From Cheilinus undulatus (Eukaryota; Chordata; Actinopteri; Labriformes; Labridae): a DNA stretch of 64,000 nucleotides. The stretch covers positions 7,266,921-7,330,920 of the forward strand of contig NC_054885.1 of NCBI RefSeq assembly GCF_018320785.1, given 5' to 3'. This document shows, piece by piece, positions 49,301-57,548 of this stretch (within the stretch, counting starts at the first letter, position 1; each line of letters starts with the position of its first letter). Below the pieces are notes generated by a model. That model did no database searches. It was not told the origin of the DNA and was given only the letters and a program-made list of their open reading frames with translations. The translations under genes and the position numbers were made by a program.

Positions 49301-49969
49301 TATTCACATAATGGTACATTCTGGTGCTTTCATTATCTATTTATTTAAGCACAAATTAGGGTTAACTTTAGCTTTAGATGCTTTTTTAATTTGATGTTTC
49401 TAGAAGTATGCTGTTGCTTCTAAATTAAGTACCTAAATTACAAATGTATTGATTTAACTGCTACATAAAATCAAGGGCAAGTTTCTTTGTGAAGCAACAT
49501 TAGTGCAGAGTTCAACATTAAACATTAGGGACGTTAAAAGCAACGAGTAAACATTTCTGCTGAGAGGGTTTTAAGTGTTATGAAGTGCAATATTAGGAAC
49601 TGAAGTACACTGGTTTAAAAAACGTATAAAAAAAGGTTTAAACCTGTGAACAAACACTCCACATAGAAGCCTGTTACAGGCTTAGACATGATGTGGTGGT
49701 TTAATGTCTTTAGCATGGCAGTTTTATGTTTGGACTCCATAAGAGTGAGAATAGACTGTTTCATGGCACGAACATGACCTCAATGTAAGCCCCATCACTG
49801 GAACTTTATACCCCTAAAAGCTGTTTTAGCACAACATGTTGCCTCTGTCACCCATTTACACAGTCACCGATTAACTAGACGTAGGTCAAAAGTTTCTGGG
49901 ACACCAAATAAAGCGCGTAATCTTCAATGCCAACATTGCAGTAATGTTAAATTTCCTCTTACCACTCAT
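25114..49969 (-). CDS. card10: CARD10 / CARMA3 (CARD-coiled coil-PDZ-SH3-GUK scaffold), complete
   Basis: CARD10 links PKC-phosphorylated receptor signals to BCL10 and MALT1 and so to NF-kB, in the cytoplasm and at membranes. Coding exons: 49969-49963, 43419-43177, 40440-40303, 40215-40029, 38833-38695, 36659-36471, 36324-36205, 35899-35774, 35048-34869, 34788-34684, 34245-34209, 34083-34046, 31776-31688, 31579-31533, 31041-30927, 30665-30491, 30311-30188, 30100-29860, 28564-28498, 28382-28280, 28193-28035, 27955-27843, 27181-27066, 25321-25114. They join without a frame break into 3066 nt, 1021 residues plus TAG; human CARD10 is of similar length. CARD10 rather than CARD9, 11 or 14 is supported by [54 protein letters not shown] and KHCLLELG. 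The start follows gaagac, with G at -3. Confidence 0.93.
25146..25159 (-). promoter_or_regulatory. CTCF core motif inside the last card10 coding exon
   Basis: CTGCCCTCTGCTGG on the plus strand is a 14 of 14 reverse-orientation match. It overlaps the codons for SQQRA near the C terminus, so the motif could be fixed by coding constraint alone. Confidence 0.4.
25540..26995 (+). pseudogene. degraded Tc1-like transposase copy, interrupted
   Basis: Nucleotide sequence such as GTCATCTGGCCAAACTGAG, TGGAGGAAACCAGGCACCG and CATGGTGGTGGCAGCATCAT is characteristic of fish Tc1 transposases. No long reading frame survives. The homology stops near 25970 and resumes at about 26640 (TGACAATAACCTTAAGCACA) after roughly 650 bp of unrelated sequence. 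A segment before the third catalytic block is deleted. It occupies the last card10 intron. Confidence 0.85.
27398..27533 (-). mobile_element. tRNA-derived SINE, copy 5
   Basis: GTGGATAGAGTTGGAAACTG, AAGGGGCCACAG, AATCCAGGCCGCCTGC and ACTAGGCTTATGGTGCCC match the other copies. It lies in a card10 intron. Confidence 0.65.
28498..30100 (-). CDS. card10: card10 exons 18-19: SH3 domain
   Basis: Exons 30100-29860 and 28564-28498, residues about 687-789. Key segments are [60 protein letters not shown] and [20 protein letters not shown]. The order [14 protein letters not shown]-x-C-x-x-VDP, G-T-x-PNY-x-RAQQ is the CARMA/MAGUK SH3 layout. The final helix leads into the guanylate-kinase-like module. 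Confidence 0.92.
28565..29859. other. card10 intron, probable old repeat content
   Basis: Contains words of the dispersed GTGCAATTT-type unit near 28870-29040. The stretch 29080-29620 is possibly retroelement-derived but not assignable. Confidence 0.35.
30188..30665 (-). CDS. card10: card10 exons 16-17: PDZ domain
   Basis: Exons 30665-30491 and 30311-30188, residues about 587-686. After a proline/serine lead-in ([20 protein letters not shown]), the PDZ fold begins [16 protein letters not shown], with [17 protein letters not shown] as the usual second half and LEGVLFGGG following. The carboxylate-binding loop reads GGNLTG, closer to CARD14 and CARD11 than to the divergent mammalian CARD10 PDZ I recall. 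Confidence 0.9.
30927..34788 (-). CDS. card10: card10 exons 10-15: regulatory linker
   Basis: Exons 34788-34684, 34245-34209, 34083-34046, 31776-31688, 31579-31533 and 31041-30927, residues about 444-586. Low-complexity, serine-rich sequence with the CARD10-typical block [19 protein letters not shown], then an acidic [13 protein letters not shown]. In CARMA proteins this linker is the PKC-controlled autoinhibitory segment. Several serines lie in SRSNSEEN and similar contexts, but particular phosphosites cannot be assigned by eye. Exons of 37, 38 and 47 nt are unusually short. Confidence 0.88.
31082..31470. mobile_element. Tc1/mariner-type MITE
   Basis: TA-flanked. The left end GTGCCTTTATAAAGTGTTCA continues CCCCTTGGATGTTTTA. 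The right end is its inverted counterpart (TAAAACATCCAAGGGGGTGA then ATACTTTTCATAGGCAC). No coding content; sits between two card10 linker exons. Confidence 0.8.
31990..34030. repeat. pyrimidine-rich internal part of a hAT-type element
   Basis: A long degenerate array of TTTTTGCCACTTTTACCCA-like words, ending with GGCTGGGCCCTAGAAA and CTCTCCCCTTTATCC near 33976. The same end block occurs at 52860 and 61485 inside hAT-type elements. The left terminus was not found. A foldback element is nested inside at 32285-32918. Confidence 0.6.
32285..32918. mobile_element. TTAA-flanked foldback element (piggyBac/Kolobok-like)
   Basis: Flanked by TTAA at 32281-32284 and 32919-32922. Both ends start AGGGATACTTCAACATTTTG and continue as a near-perfect inverted repeat of roughly 250 bp, with a centre of about 110 bp. 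No transposase. A second, left-truncated copy lies at 55125-55541. Confidence 0.85.
34869..40215 (-). CDS. card10: card10 exons 4-9: coiled coil
   Basis: Exons 40215-40029, 38833-38695, 36659-36471, 36324-36205, 35899-35774 and 35048-34869, residues about 130-443. Heptad-rich helices include [80 protein letters not shown] and [20 protein letters not shown]. Exon 36659-36471 interrupts the helix with a serine/asparagine-rich loop ([17 protein letters not shown]). The last four exons are multiples of three and phase 0, which would allow skipping without frameshift. Confidence 0.92.
35049..35773. other. card10 intron without recognised content
   Basis: AT-rich sequence with no repeat or exon that I can name. 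Confidence 0.5.
36722..37492. mobile_element. MITE with internal 20-bp tandem array
   Basis: The ends GAGGATGAGGGCCACT and (inverted) GAGGATTAGGGCCACT, each followed by a TGAGATGCAAT/TTGAGATGCAAAT word, bound about two dozen imperfect copies of TCAGAATTCTGAGATCAAAG (36781-37260). Several inverted copies follow (37261-37440), so the array can fold on itself. Confidence 0.8.
38940..39600. repeat. dispersed ~700-bp repeat, copy B
   Basis: Same block order as 4985-5735: TTGCAAAGCAGATG, TTTGTTAAAAGAAGAACAAA, GATTGGCCCATAAAG, CCAATCACCCTC and TTTCCCAAACACT. A perfect inverted word pair CCAGATGGAT/ATCCATCTGG lies at its right edge. Confidence 0.6.
40303..43419 (-). CDS. card10: card10 exons 2-3: CARD domain
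   Basis: Exons 43419-43177 and 40440-40303, residues about 3-129. The CARD runs from about residue 24 ([20 protein letters not shown]) through [25 protein letters not shown] and [20 protein letters not shown] to [18 protein letters not shown]. The CARD of CARMA proteins polymerises and seeds BCL10 filaments. The Q-L-x-x-R/EEV linker-type pattern is intact. The two exons are split by a 2.7-kb intron filled with nested transposons. Confidence 0.95.
41147..41687. mobile_element. hAT-type MITE inside the Tc1 remnant
   Basis: The ends CAGGGTTGTCCAAACTTTTT and (inverted) CAGGGGTGTCCAAACTATGG are flanked by TGCTAAAC (41139-41146) and TGCTAAAT (41688-41695). Confidence 0.85.
42245..42545. repeat. 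dispersed repeat, copy 2, inside the Tc1 remnant
   Basis: Matches 1735-2090. The Tc1-like sequence stops near 42240 and resumes near 42555, so it inserted into an already present Tc1. Confidence 0.6.
44490..44986. mobile_element. MITE with TTAGGG-GTTGAC ends
   Basis: The left end TTAGGGGTTGACCAATGT pairs with the right end, whose reverse complement starts TTAGGGTCAACTAATTATTG. Both are followed by TGATTATTA/ACGATTATTA words. Confidence 0.6.
45310..45830. repeat. dispersed ~700-bp repeat, copy C, inverted
   Basis: The reverse complement shares CAGGCAGATCCATC, GGACCACATTTCTTTA and TCAAAAAAGAGCAAAG with copies A and B. Confidence 0.6.
48650..48960. repeat. common fish interspersed repeat
   Basis: CCATTTTCTATACCCCTTAT, ACGGCCAATTTAGAGTGATC, GGGGAGAACATGCAAACTCC and GCTAACCACTGTGCCGCCC are hallmarks of a very abundant teleost repeat. 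I cannot assign its class with certainty. Confidence 0.6.
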
Positions 49970-50150
49970 GTCTTCGATTTTCTCCAATCTTGTCTTTCTA
50001 AAAGTCAGCCTAGTGAAGTCCTCTACATCCCATCAGGTCAGCAGAAGATTCAGGAGTAAACTGAAGCTGAAAGGTGAGCGTGAGTGAAGAGCACCTGACG
50101 GCAGAGCGCACAGGTCCGCCTTTACGCACACCTCCATGCTCTCTGCTCCT
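49963..50150 (-). other. card10: card10 first exon: 5' leader plus two codons
   Basis: The coding part is ATG AGT G, then GTAAGA. It joins the next exon to give [15 protein letters not shown]. The leader contains short upstream ATGs, for example ATGGGATGTAGAGG, which reads to a nearby TAG. The transcription start is not resolvable; 50150 is an estimate. The intron that follows is 6.5 kb. Confidence 0.75.
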
Positions 50151-50312
50151 CCTCCAGCCGGGGAACTACAACAAACTAACCAAAGACAAACAAAGACAGC
50201 AAGAAAAAGTCCCTCAGATCATCACATAACAGCGGGTTTCCTCCTACTCCTTTTTTGCTCTGTCAGGAAAGCATCAACATAAGACAAACCAAACATAGAT
50301 TTACTGAACCAG

Positions 50313-50326
50313 ACACTAGAGGGCGC
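50313..50326 (+). promoter_or_regulatory. CTCF core-like motif upstream of card10
   Basis: ACACTAGAGGGCGC matches 13 of 14 core positions in forward orientation. It lies about 350 bp upstream of the card10 start codon. Confidence 0.4.
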
Positions 50327-50944
50327 TTTAAACCAATGATTGTCCACTCAAAGAGTCCAAACGGCTGGAATAGACAAATAAATGACCAAAGATTCCTAAA
50401 AGTAAGAAAAATAGTCTCCTTTAGTTCTTGTGGAGCTGTTTGATGTTTTGCTCATCAAGTTTGACACATTATTATGTGAGAAAGTCTGACTCATGACCAG
50501 GTGACTCATGCTCCAGGTGTGTCACTGTCAAGTTGAACAGAAATAGCTCCTGGTTGGTGTTTTAAACCTACAGATCTGTGTAGTGTGTACCTTATGGCCC
50601 AAAGCAGAGAGAGGTTAGTCACCTGAAGAGAGAAACCTGAGCAGCTGCACGAACACAGAAACAAAGTACAACCCCACATATTTGTGGTTTTAATATACTA
50701 GTACATCTCACATAACCCACTGGATGGCTGTATTTAATGTGACTCTGAGTCAGTGGGATAACTGACTGTATAAACCAACAGATTAAACTAGATAAAAATG
50801 TAACTTACGCTGAAATTGCATGGGGATGCTGAGAGTTGAACTGTGGAAGAACTGCTGAAATAGCTGAAAATAGCATAAAATAGCTGAAAATAGCATATAA
50901 ATAAGCATAAATAGCTAAAAGGCATAAAAACAGCTCTACTTCAT

Positions 50945-52021
50945 TGGATCAAATCTTCACCCAGGTATCATCCACATATCTGAACCGATGACTGGGTGAA
51001 ACTCCTCTGAAAGAAGAAAGAACTCTGTTCTCCACTTCCTCCATGTAGAGCACTGATCATCAACTGGCGACCCGGGGGCCACATCAGGCACCCCAAACCT
51101 CCCTGTCTGGCCCCCGAAAGATCATCAAATTCAGAAAAGGAGGAAAAGAAGATTTTAAGAGTATCTTTTGGCTTTAAATGTCTGCAGCTGTTAAATCCAA
51201 CCCACAAACAATTAACACTGAAATAGTTTTAGAATGACTAACCATTTGACCTTTTTGTACAGAGATTTACTGTCATAGTCAATATTTGAGAAAAGGTTAA
51301 GATTGGCAGAAGTGCTGCAAAATGATCAGATAAAGTGGTGAAAAGGGGTTAGAATGTGGCAAAAAATGGTAAAAGAGGAAAAAAGGCACAAAAGGCATCA
51401 AAAATGGTAAAAACTGATCAAAAAAACAGTGCAAGAAAGTAAAGAAAATGGGTTAAAAGTGGCAAAAATAGAAGAAAAGTGGCAAAAATTGATAAAAGAG
51501 TGGCACAAAGGGGATAAAACATGCAGGAAAAGTGGTTAAAAGGGGTTAAAATTGTGCAAAATTTGGGTTAAAGAGGCAAAGGGGGGCAAAAAGTATTTAA
51601 AAAAAGGTTAATATTGGTGCTAAATGTCAATTGGGGCAGGCCCATTATCTTGGATTTTCAGGGGTCTTGTCAGTCTCCTTGTGGTCTGCTGCATTATAGA
51701 TAACAGGGCTCGATCTCACTGGTAATGACTAAAAATGTTCTGTGTTTTGAAAGAAAATACAAATATTAATACAATAATATTTCAATCCAACCAAAATATT
51801 TAATTAATTTTTGTGTATTTGAAAGTCCTGCCCCCAGAGTTTCTGTTGAGACTAAACCTGGCCCTTGTACAAACGTACTTGATGACCCCTGGTGTAGAGA
51901 TTGATGACAATGGGTGACACAGGTGAACCCATGGCACAGCCATGTTTCTGTTTGTAGAAACCTTCATTTCAAGAATTTGTAACCAGTCCAGTTGCCATTT
52001 GATCAGCGTTGGATAGCAATG
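50945..52021 (-). pseudogene. Penelope-like reverse transcriptase fragment, split by a hAT element
   Basis: The minus-strand translation of 52021-51893 gives FYKQKHGCAMGSPVSPIVIN then LY, and of 51051-50945 gives MEEVENRVLSSFRGVSPSHR then FRYVDDTWVK. The HGxAMGSPxSP and YVDD blocks are core reverse-transcriptase motifs of Penelope-like elements. A stop follows at once. The two halves are separated by the hAT-type element at 51052-51892. Both ends are truncated. Confidence 0.8.
51052..51892. mobile_element. hAT-type MITE inserted in the Penelope-like fragment
   Basis: Flanked by TGTAGAGC (51044-51051) and TGTAGAGA (51893-51900). The ends ACTGATCATCAACTGGCGAC and (inverted) CCAGGGGTCATCAAGTACG are related. 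The interior is purine-rich (AAAAGTGGCAAAAA words), the reverse complement of the pattern inside 52030-53036. Confidence 0.8.
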
Positions 52022-52029
52022 CTCTAAAG

Positions 52030-53036
52030 CAATGGTTCTCAACATGGGGGTCGGGACCCTCTTGGGGGTCACGAGATAGTTGGGAGGTCGCCAGATGCTA
52101 AAAAAAAAATGAAGAATATTTTTTAATGATTTTTTCTCCACCCAATCTTGTTACAATTATTTGCCACCATACACCATTTTTGCCAAATTTTTAACAATTT
52201 TCACCGCGTTTTTCTGACCCGTTTTTGCCAATTTTAACCTGTTTGTCCTTTCCACAACTTTTTTTCTACCTGTTTTTCTGCTTCTAAACCAATTCTTGCC
52301 ACTTTCAGCCTATTATTGTCTCTGTTGACCCATCATTGCTACAATTACCCCCTTTCACCATTTTTTGCACCTATTTTTGCCCATTTTAACCATATTTGAC
52401 TATTAGTCATGCTCCTTTTTGCCAGTTTAACCCATTTCTGCCAATTTCGTCCTATTTTTCTGCCTCAGATTTTAGCCAATTTAAAAAAACTTTTCCCCAC
52501 TTTGAAAAATCCCATATCATCAAATTTTCCACCCATTTTTGCCACTTTCAACCTCTTTCTGCCATTTTTTAATCCCCTTTCACCACTCTTCACCCATGTT
52601 TGCCACTTTAACCCATTTTTGCAATTTTTCTGGTTATTTTTTGCCACTTTTATCTTATTATTGCCATTTCTAACCCATCTCTGCTACATTTAAAATCCTA
52701 TTTCACCAAATTTTAATCTGTTTTAATTCTGTTTTTAAGAAAAGGGATCCACATTTTTAAGATGGCTATATACTATGGCACAAATTACTAAAAAATTATA
52801 CCTCTTGCTTTGATAAAAGTGGTTATCATTCAGGTTAAATATAAAATACGGATATCACAGCTTGGCTGGGTCCTAAAAGCTTCCCTTTTATCCCACCTTT
52901 TGGGCAACCTTGTCCGCACATTACTATTCTTGAATGTTCATGGCTATGTTCAGCCATTTTAAAGTACAGTGGGGGTCCCCGGTGTCTGGCACCTTTAATT
53001 TTAGGGTTGCAGGCTGAAAAGGTTGAGAACCCCTGC
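52030..53036. mobile_element. hAT-type element with pyrimidine-rich interior
   Basis: The 8-bp duplication CTCTAAAG occurs at 52022-52029 and 53037-53044. The ends CAATGGTTCTCAACATGGGG and (inverted) GCAGGGGTTCTCAACCTTTT are related. The interior is made of TTTTTGCCACTTTAACCCA-like words, then a GGCTGGGTCCTAAAAG block. Confidence 0.88.
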
Positions 53037-53799
53037 CTCTAAAGGGCTAGTACAGCACTATGAGCTCTTAAAGTTATTACGGTGCCGACCATTAAGAGCT
53101 TTGTAAGTGAGAAGAAGACTTTGAAATTTGAGGTATTGTAGGAAACCAGTGCAGAGAAGCTACAGGACTAAATGAGTCTTTGCTGATGTTCTGCAGAGGA
53201 CAGATATGTCAGTGGGATAAAAGATCTTTAATGTAAACCTCAGTACAGAGACTATCTTACAGTAACTTCTCTGCTTCCTGTAAGGCAGCATGGAACATTT
53301 TCACCATTGGACCGGGTGCAGGCTGAGGGTGTGCGATTTGTCCTTCATGAATGCAGGCAGGAAATATGCGCTGCCTGGCAGAAGAATGTGTCTTTTTCTT
53401 GGCTTGTGGTCAGGAAATGTCAGGCTGCCCTCTGTCTCTATGCCTCTCTGAATAAACAGGCCTCCTCTCAGTGCAGCTGCTAACAGAGAAAAGACCGGCT
53501 GAATTATGAAGATGTAGATTATTTTATCCACCTGAAACACTGCAGGAAGACAAGTCAGGTGATCTTTCTTTCTGTGAAAACATCTTCATTGTTGGTGTTT
53601 GAAATATCTTTGCATAAGGGTCAACCGCATCATGTTGAAGTATCGTGCAAAAATAGCAATAATGACTTTATTTTTGTCTTTTTTGAGATCTCTGATGAAC
53701 TTGTGGTCAACGCGGATGCAGAACGTACTTTCATTCTTACATTGAAGGACATAGATTAGCCAGTTTTTCCTGATCTGTCCTGTTTAATTATGTGCTGTA

Positions 53800-56450
53800 T
53801 CACCATCTTTGGTACTGTTTTTTTTTTACAAAGCCACATCTCCGAGGGTTGTCACAAATTTCCAGATTGGATGAATTCTAGCATAAAAACTATTTACACC
53901 CATTTGATACCAAAGAAACAAAAACTAAAGTCCTAGGCACCCAGTGTTTGGTAATTTCTCAATTTAGTTATCAAAAACTGCAGAAAAATCTCTTATTCAC
54001 TGTTGAAATTGCACAAATAGGTTGGCAACAATTGAAAAGTTGATGGAACTTGTCAGGAGCACCAGTGTATTTGCACAATTTAGTCAGTAATCTTTTGTTT
54101 TCTAACCCAGCTCTACCACTAAAAATGTACAACATTTCCAACTTCTAAACAAACCACTGCTCTAAATGTTCCCAACATGTTTTTGCAATTAAGACATGCT
54201 ATCTCTTTCTGTCTTAATTGCACCAGAAATAGCAGTGATTCAAATCCTACACAGTCTGAATCACACTAAACTAGTGGCAACATTTAAAATGTAGCCCAAG
54301 CCAAGGTTCCAAGTGTTGTGTTGTTGAATTTGTGCAATTTAAACAGTGCTCTGTCATTCTGACCCGCTTTTTTACATCAAAATTGCACCAGAAACTAGCA
54401 ATATGCTGTCTGTATTGCTTGTCTATATTGGCAACTATAGCTAAAAAAATGTACCACCCACTGTTCCATACATATTTGAGCAGGTTTCAAACTCCTTCGC
54501 AGTCTGTTTTATACAAAGTGTTGGCAACAACTCAAGATATTTCGTCACCCTGCTTTCCAAATGTTGTCAACGTATTTGTGCAATTTGGACAGTGCTTTCC
54601 CTTTATCTGTTGCAGGTCTTCTGTCAAAACTGCACAAAAATTTCAACATCTCAAACATCTGAACACTTATTTCACAAAAGAACTGGCATAATTCTAAAAT
54701 TTCCACACTAGCCACTGTTCCAGGTGTTGCCAACAGTTTTTTCTGCAATATTAAACAATCTTCTCTTCCAAAGTGCACTAAAAGTAGCAAAACTTCAAAC
54801 TCTTGCACACTGTCTATCTTGCATAGGAGCACTGGCATTATTTTGAAATTCAGTACTAGCCACTATTCCAGGTGTTGCCAACTCATTTATGCAATTCAAA
54901 CAATGCTCTCTTTCTTTTTATGTTGCAGCTCTTTCTATCCAAGTAGCACAACAATCAGCAACATTTTAAACCCTAGCAATCTGTCTAAATTGTAAAAAAC
55001 TTTGGTAAGGTTTTAAAATCCTGCAACATCTGCTTTTCTAGGTGTTGCCTACTGTTTTCGTGCAATTTTGAATGATATTTTCTTCAAAATTGCACTAAAT
55101 AATAATAAATATAGAAATAATAAAGTATAATTATGTAACATTACGACACATGAAGCAAATACTCGGAACTATTTCTTGAGTAAACCACTGGGCAGAGTGA
55201 CACAGTGCAGCAGCCATGTCTGGAGTGTAGTTCCGGCTTTGCATTTAGCTTTAAAACATCTCCGTCTCCTAATGTTCCATGATTATTTCATAGCATGGTG
55301 AATGTGCAGGTCACAACTTGTCCACGAGAGCGTTTTGGAGTTGTTGGATTGTGTATTTGATGAGTTTGATGAGAGAGAGCCGGAATACTGTCTACTTAAA
55401 TTGAGTTGGCACAGCAGGTCCGAACTCGGCAGCGGCCGATCTAAAAACAGCTTGCACCGACAACTGAAGGTAACGAACCTATTACTAAGACAATAGGAAT
55501 TATGGCAATGGGCGAATTTGCCATAATATTGAAGTATCCCTTTAAAAATGCTCTCTTTTTCTTTTGCAGGTCCTTGTCTGGTCTTGCACAAAAATCAACA
55601 AAATTCCAAACCCTGGCACTCTGTCTTAATTGCAAAAGAAAAAAAAAATCAAGGCTTCAAAACCCTGCAGCATTGGTTTTTCTGGGTGTCACCAACCTAA
55701 TTGTATAAGTTAAACAATTTTCTATCATTCAAAATTGCACTAAAATTAGCCACTATTCTAACTCCAACACTCTGTTTGAATTGCAAAAAAACACTGGAAA
55801 TTTTTCAGTTTCCTACTCAAAGGTCTTTTCTAAATGTTGCCAACATATTTTTGCAACTGAAACAGTACTCTCCCTTTCTAAGCTCTTTGATTCTAAATTG
55901 CACATGCATTGGAAACTTTCATTCCTGCAAAGTCTAAATTGCAAGAAACATTGGCATCGTTTCAAAAATTGCAATACCCACTATTCAAAATGTTGCCAAC
56001 ATGTTTGTTTACAAAGTCAAGCCTGTCTGGCAAAGTTTTCAAATTGCACAACACCTTCATACTGTCGAAATTGCACAAAAGTGGCAATAATTTAAAATCA
56101 TGTAGACAGTTTAAACTCTACAGAAATTGTGGCAACATTTCATAATCCAGGACCAGTTATGGTTCCAAGTTGCAATTTTGATAGTGCTCTCCTTTTTGGA
56201 AATTAGCAAAAATGTTAACAACTTTGTGAACAAATGTTCTTTAAGTTCAGAGTGGGTTTTTTCGCAGCACATTTAGGATGTAGTTAGTCTGCTGACAGGG
56301 AACGTCTACCTTCTTGATGACAGTGTACGGTATATTGGACTCAAAGGTTTTGGTAGAAAATGTTGCCAATGTTTTTGTGCAATTTTGACAGAGCACAGAA
56401 GTTTTCTTGCAGTTTTTCAATGAACGTAGCTTTTTAAGGTAATAGATGTA
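53800..56450 (+). repeat. degenerate array of GTGCAATTT-type units, forward
   Basis: Words such as TTTGTGCAATTTAAACAGTG, CTCTCTTTC, AAATTGCACAAAA and GTTGCCAAC recur at roughly 240-320-bp spacing. A truncated foldback element interrupts it at 55125-55541. Similar units continue at 59080-59480. Confidence 0.65.
55125..55541. mobile_element. foldback element, left-truncated copy
   Basis: Matches the centre and right arm of 32285-32918 and ends AAGTATCCCT before TTAA (55542-55545). It keeps about 50 bp of central sequence missing from the other copy. Confidence 0.8.
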
Positions 56451-57548
56451 CTTTTTTCATAGTTTCTGGACTTTTTGATGAAACTGATCATTAAAATAGC
56501 AGAGATTGTTTTGAGTCGTGGTATCAGAAAGTAATTGAACTTTTTAACAACTTTACAGTCTGTCTGCAACTTTTTTATTGCTCTTTCTTGCCAGCTGTCT
56601 TCACCTTCCAGTTACTTTTCTCACCCTGTCTTTGTCTTTCACTCTCTGCTTCTTTCTCCAAACAGCCCCATCCATCCTCCAACAGTCCCTCCAGCTTTGG
56701 TGTTTCTGTCGTGGGGAGGGAGTGAGGGTTGCAGTGTACGCATTCCTTTTGTCTCTGAGGTGACAGCGACACAGAGGAGCCTTTGACAGCGGCACTGGAC
56801 CCCACAGTTAGCTCATACTGGAATGTGTGACTTTGTGACGGTTCAGTTGCACAGAAACAGACCGTACAGAATTCCTCTGGTGCACCCAGCACTTTACATT
56901 CTGACCATTTAATTTTATTTTACTCCCAAACCCTGGAGTGTGTTGGTGTTTCTGTGTCTTTTTTTAGAACAGACTCTGGTACTAGCTGACCTCAATGATG
57001 TAGCCTAACAACAGCAGTCTCTCTCCAGTGTCTGTGTTTTTCATCTCTATGTTTGTCCCGCCCTGATCCTGTCCATCACAACAGGCCTGCTTCTTCACCC
57101 AGCGGCTGACCCTCCATGGCTCCATCAATGACTCAAGCCTTGCGTCTGCACAGAATCACTCCTTTGTGTCCTTGAAGAATGAGTCCTCTCTGAGTTTTTG
57201 GAAACAGAAGCAGTGAAAGAGAGGACAGAGGCATGAGTAACTGAGACACATTTAACTCTTGACATGTGATTTATGCCTTCTCTGCTGGCGGGACACTGTG
57301 ACAGGAACTTTGGTTATTCAGTATAAAGCTGTCAAAATGTCTAATACTTTAATACCTTTCAATGGCGTGTGTTTTAAATTATACAGTCGCCTTTATTTTC
57401 AAGACCCATGCAGCCAAAAATGACCAAAATAAAACAAAAAACCCTCAGACAGTTTAACCCAGAAGTTAGAGCACTATCTAAATTACAATAACATAAACGC
57501 TGCCAACAAATTTGAGCAATGTTGTCACTTTGATGAAGTTTTCATATA
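56451..57548. other. intergenic, no gene recognised
   Basis: Contains short open frames on both strands without recognisable protein features. Confidence 0.45.

Larger units (their letters stand above)
43420..49962. other. card10 first intron, 6.5 kb
   Basis: Contains a MITE at 44490-44986, repeat copy C at 45310-45830 and a fish repeat at 48650-48960. The remainder has no recognised exon. Confidence 0.6.

Noticed and set aside
25114..49969. card14 or card11 as identity of the CARMA gene
   Set aside because: PDZ and SH3 look CARD14/CARD11-like, but the [27 protein letters not shown] and KHCLLELG segments and the TNRC6B linkage favour CARD10.
50945..52021. Endogenous retrovirus
   Set aside because: No LTR, gag, protease or integrase motif. 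The motif context fits a Penelope-like element.
53559..53759. 66-residue plus-strand open frame as a small gene
   Set aside because: No start context, splice partner or recognisable motif. Length is within chance.
56535..56892. Overlapping open frames on both strands
   Set aside because: Neither strand shows protein features, and composition is low-complexity C/T-rich.
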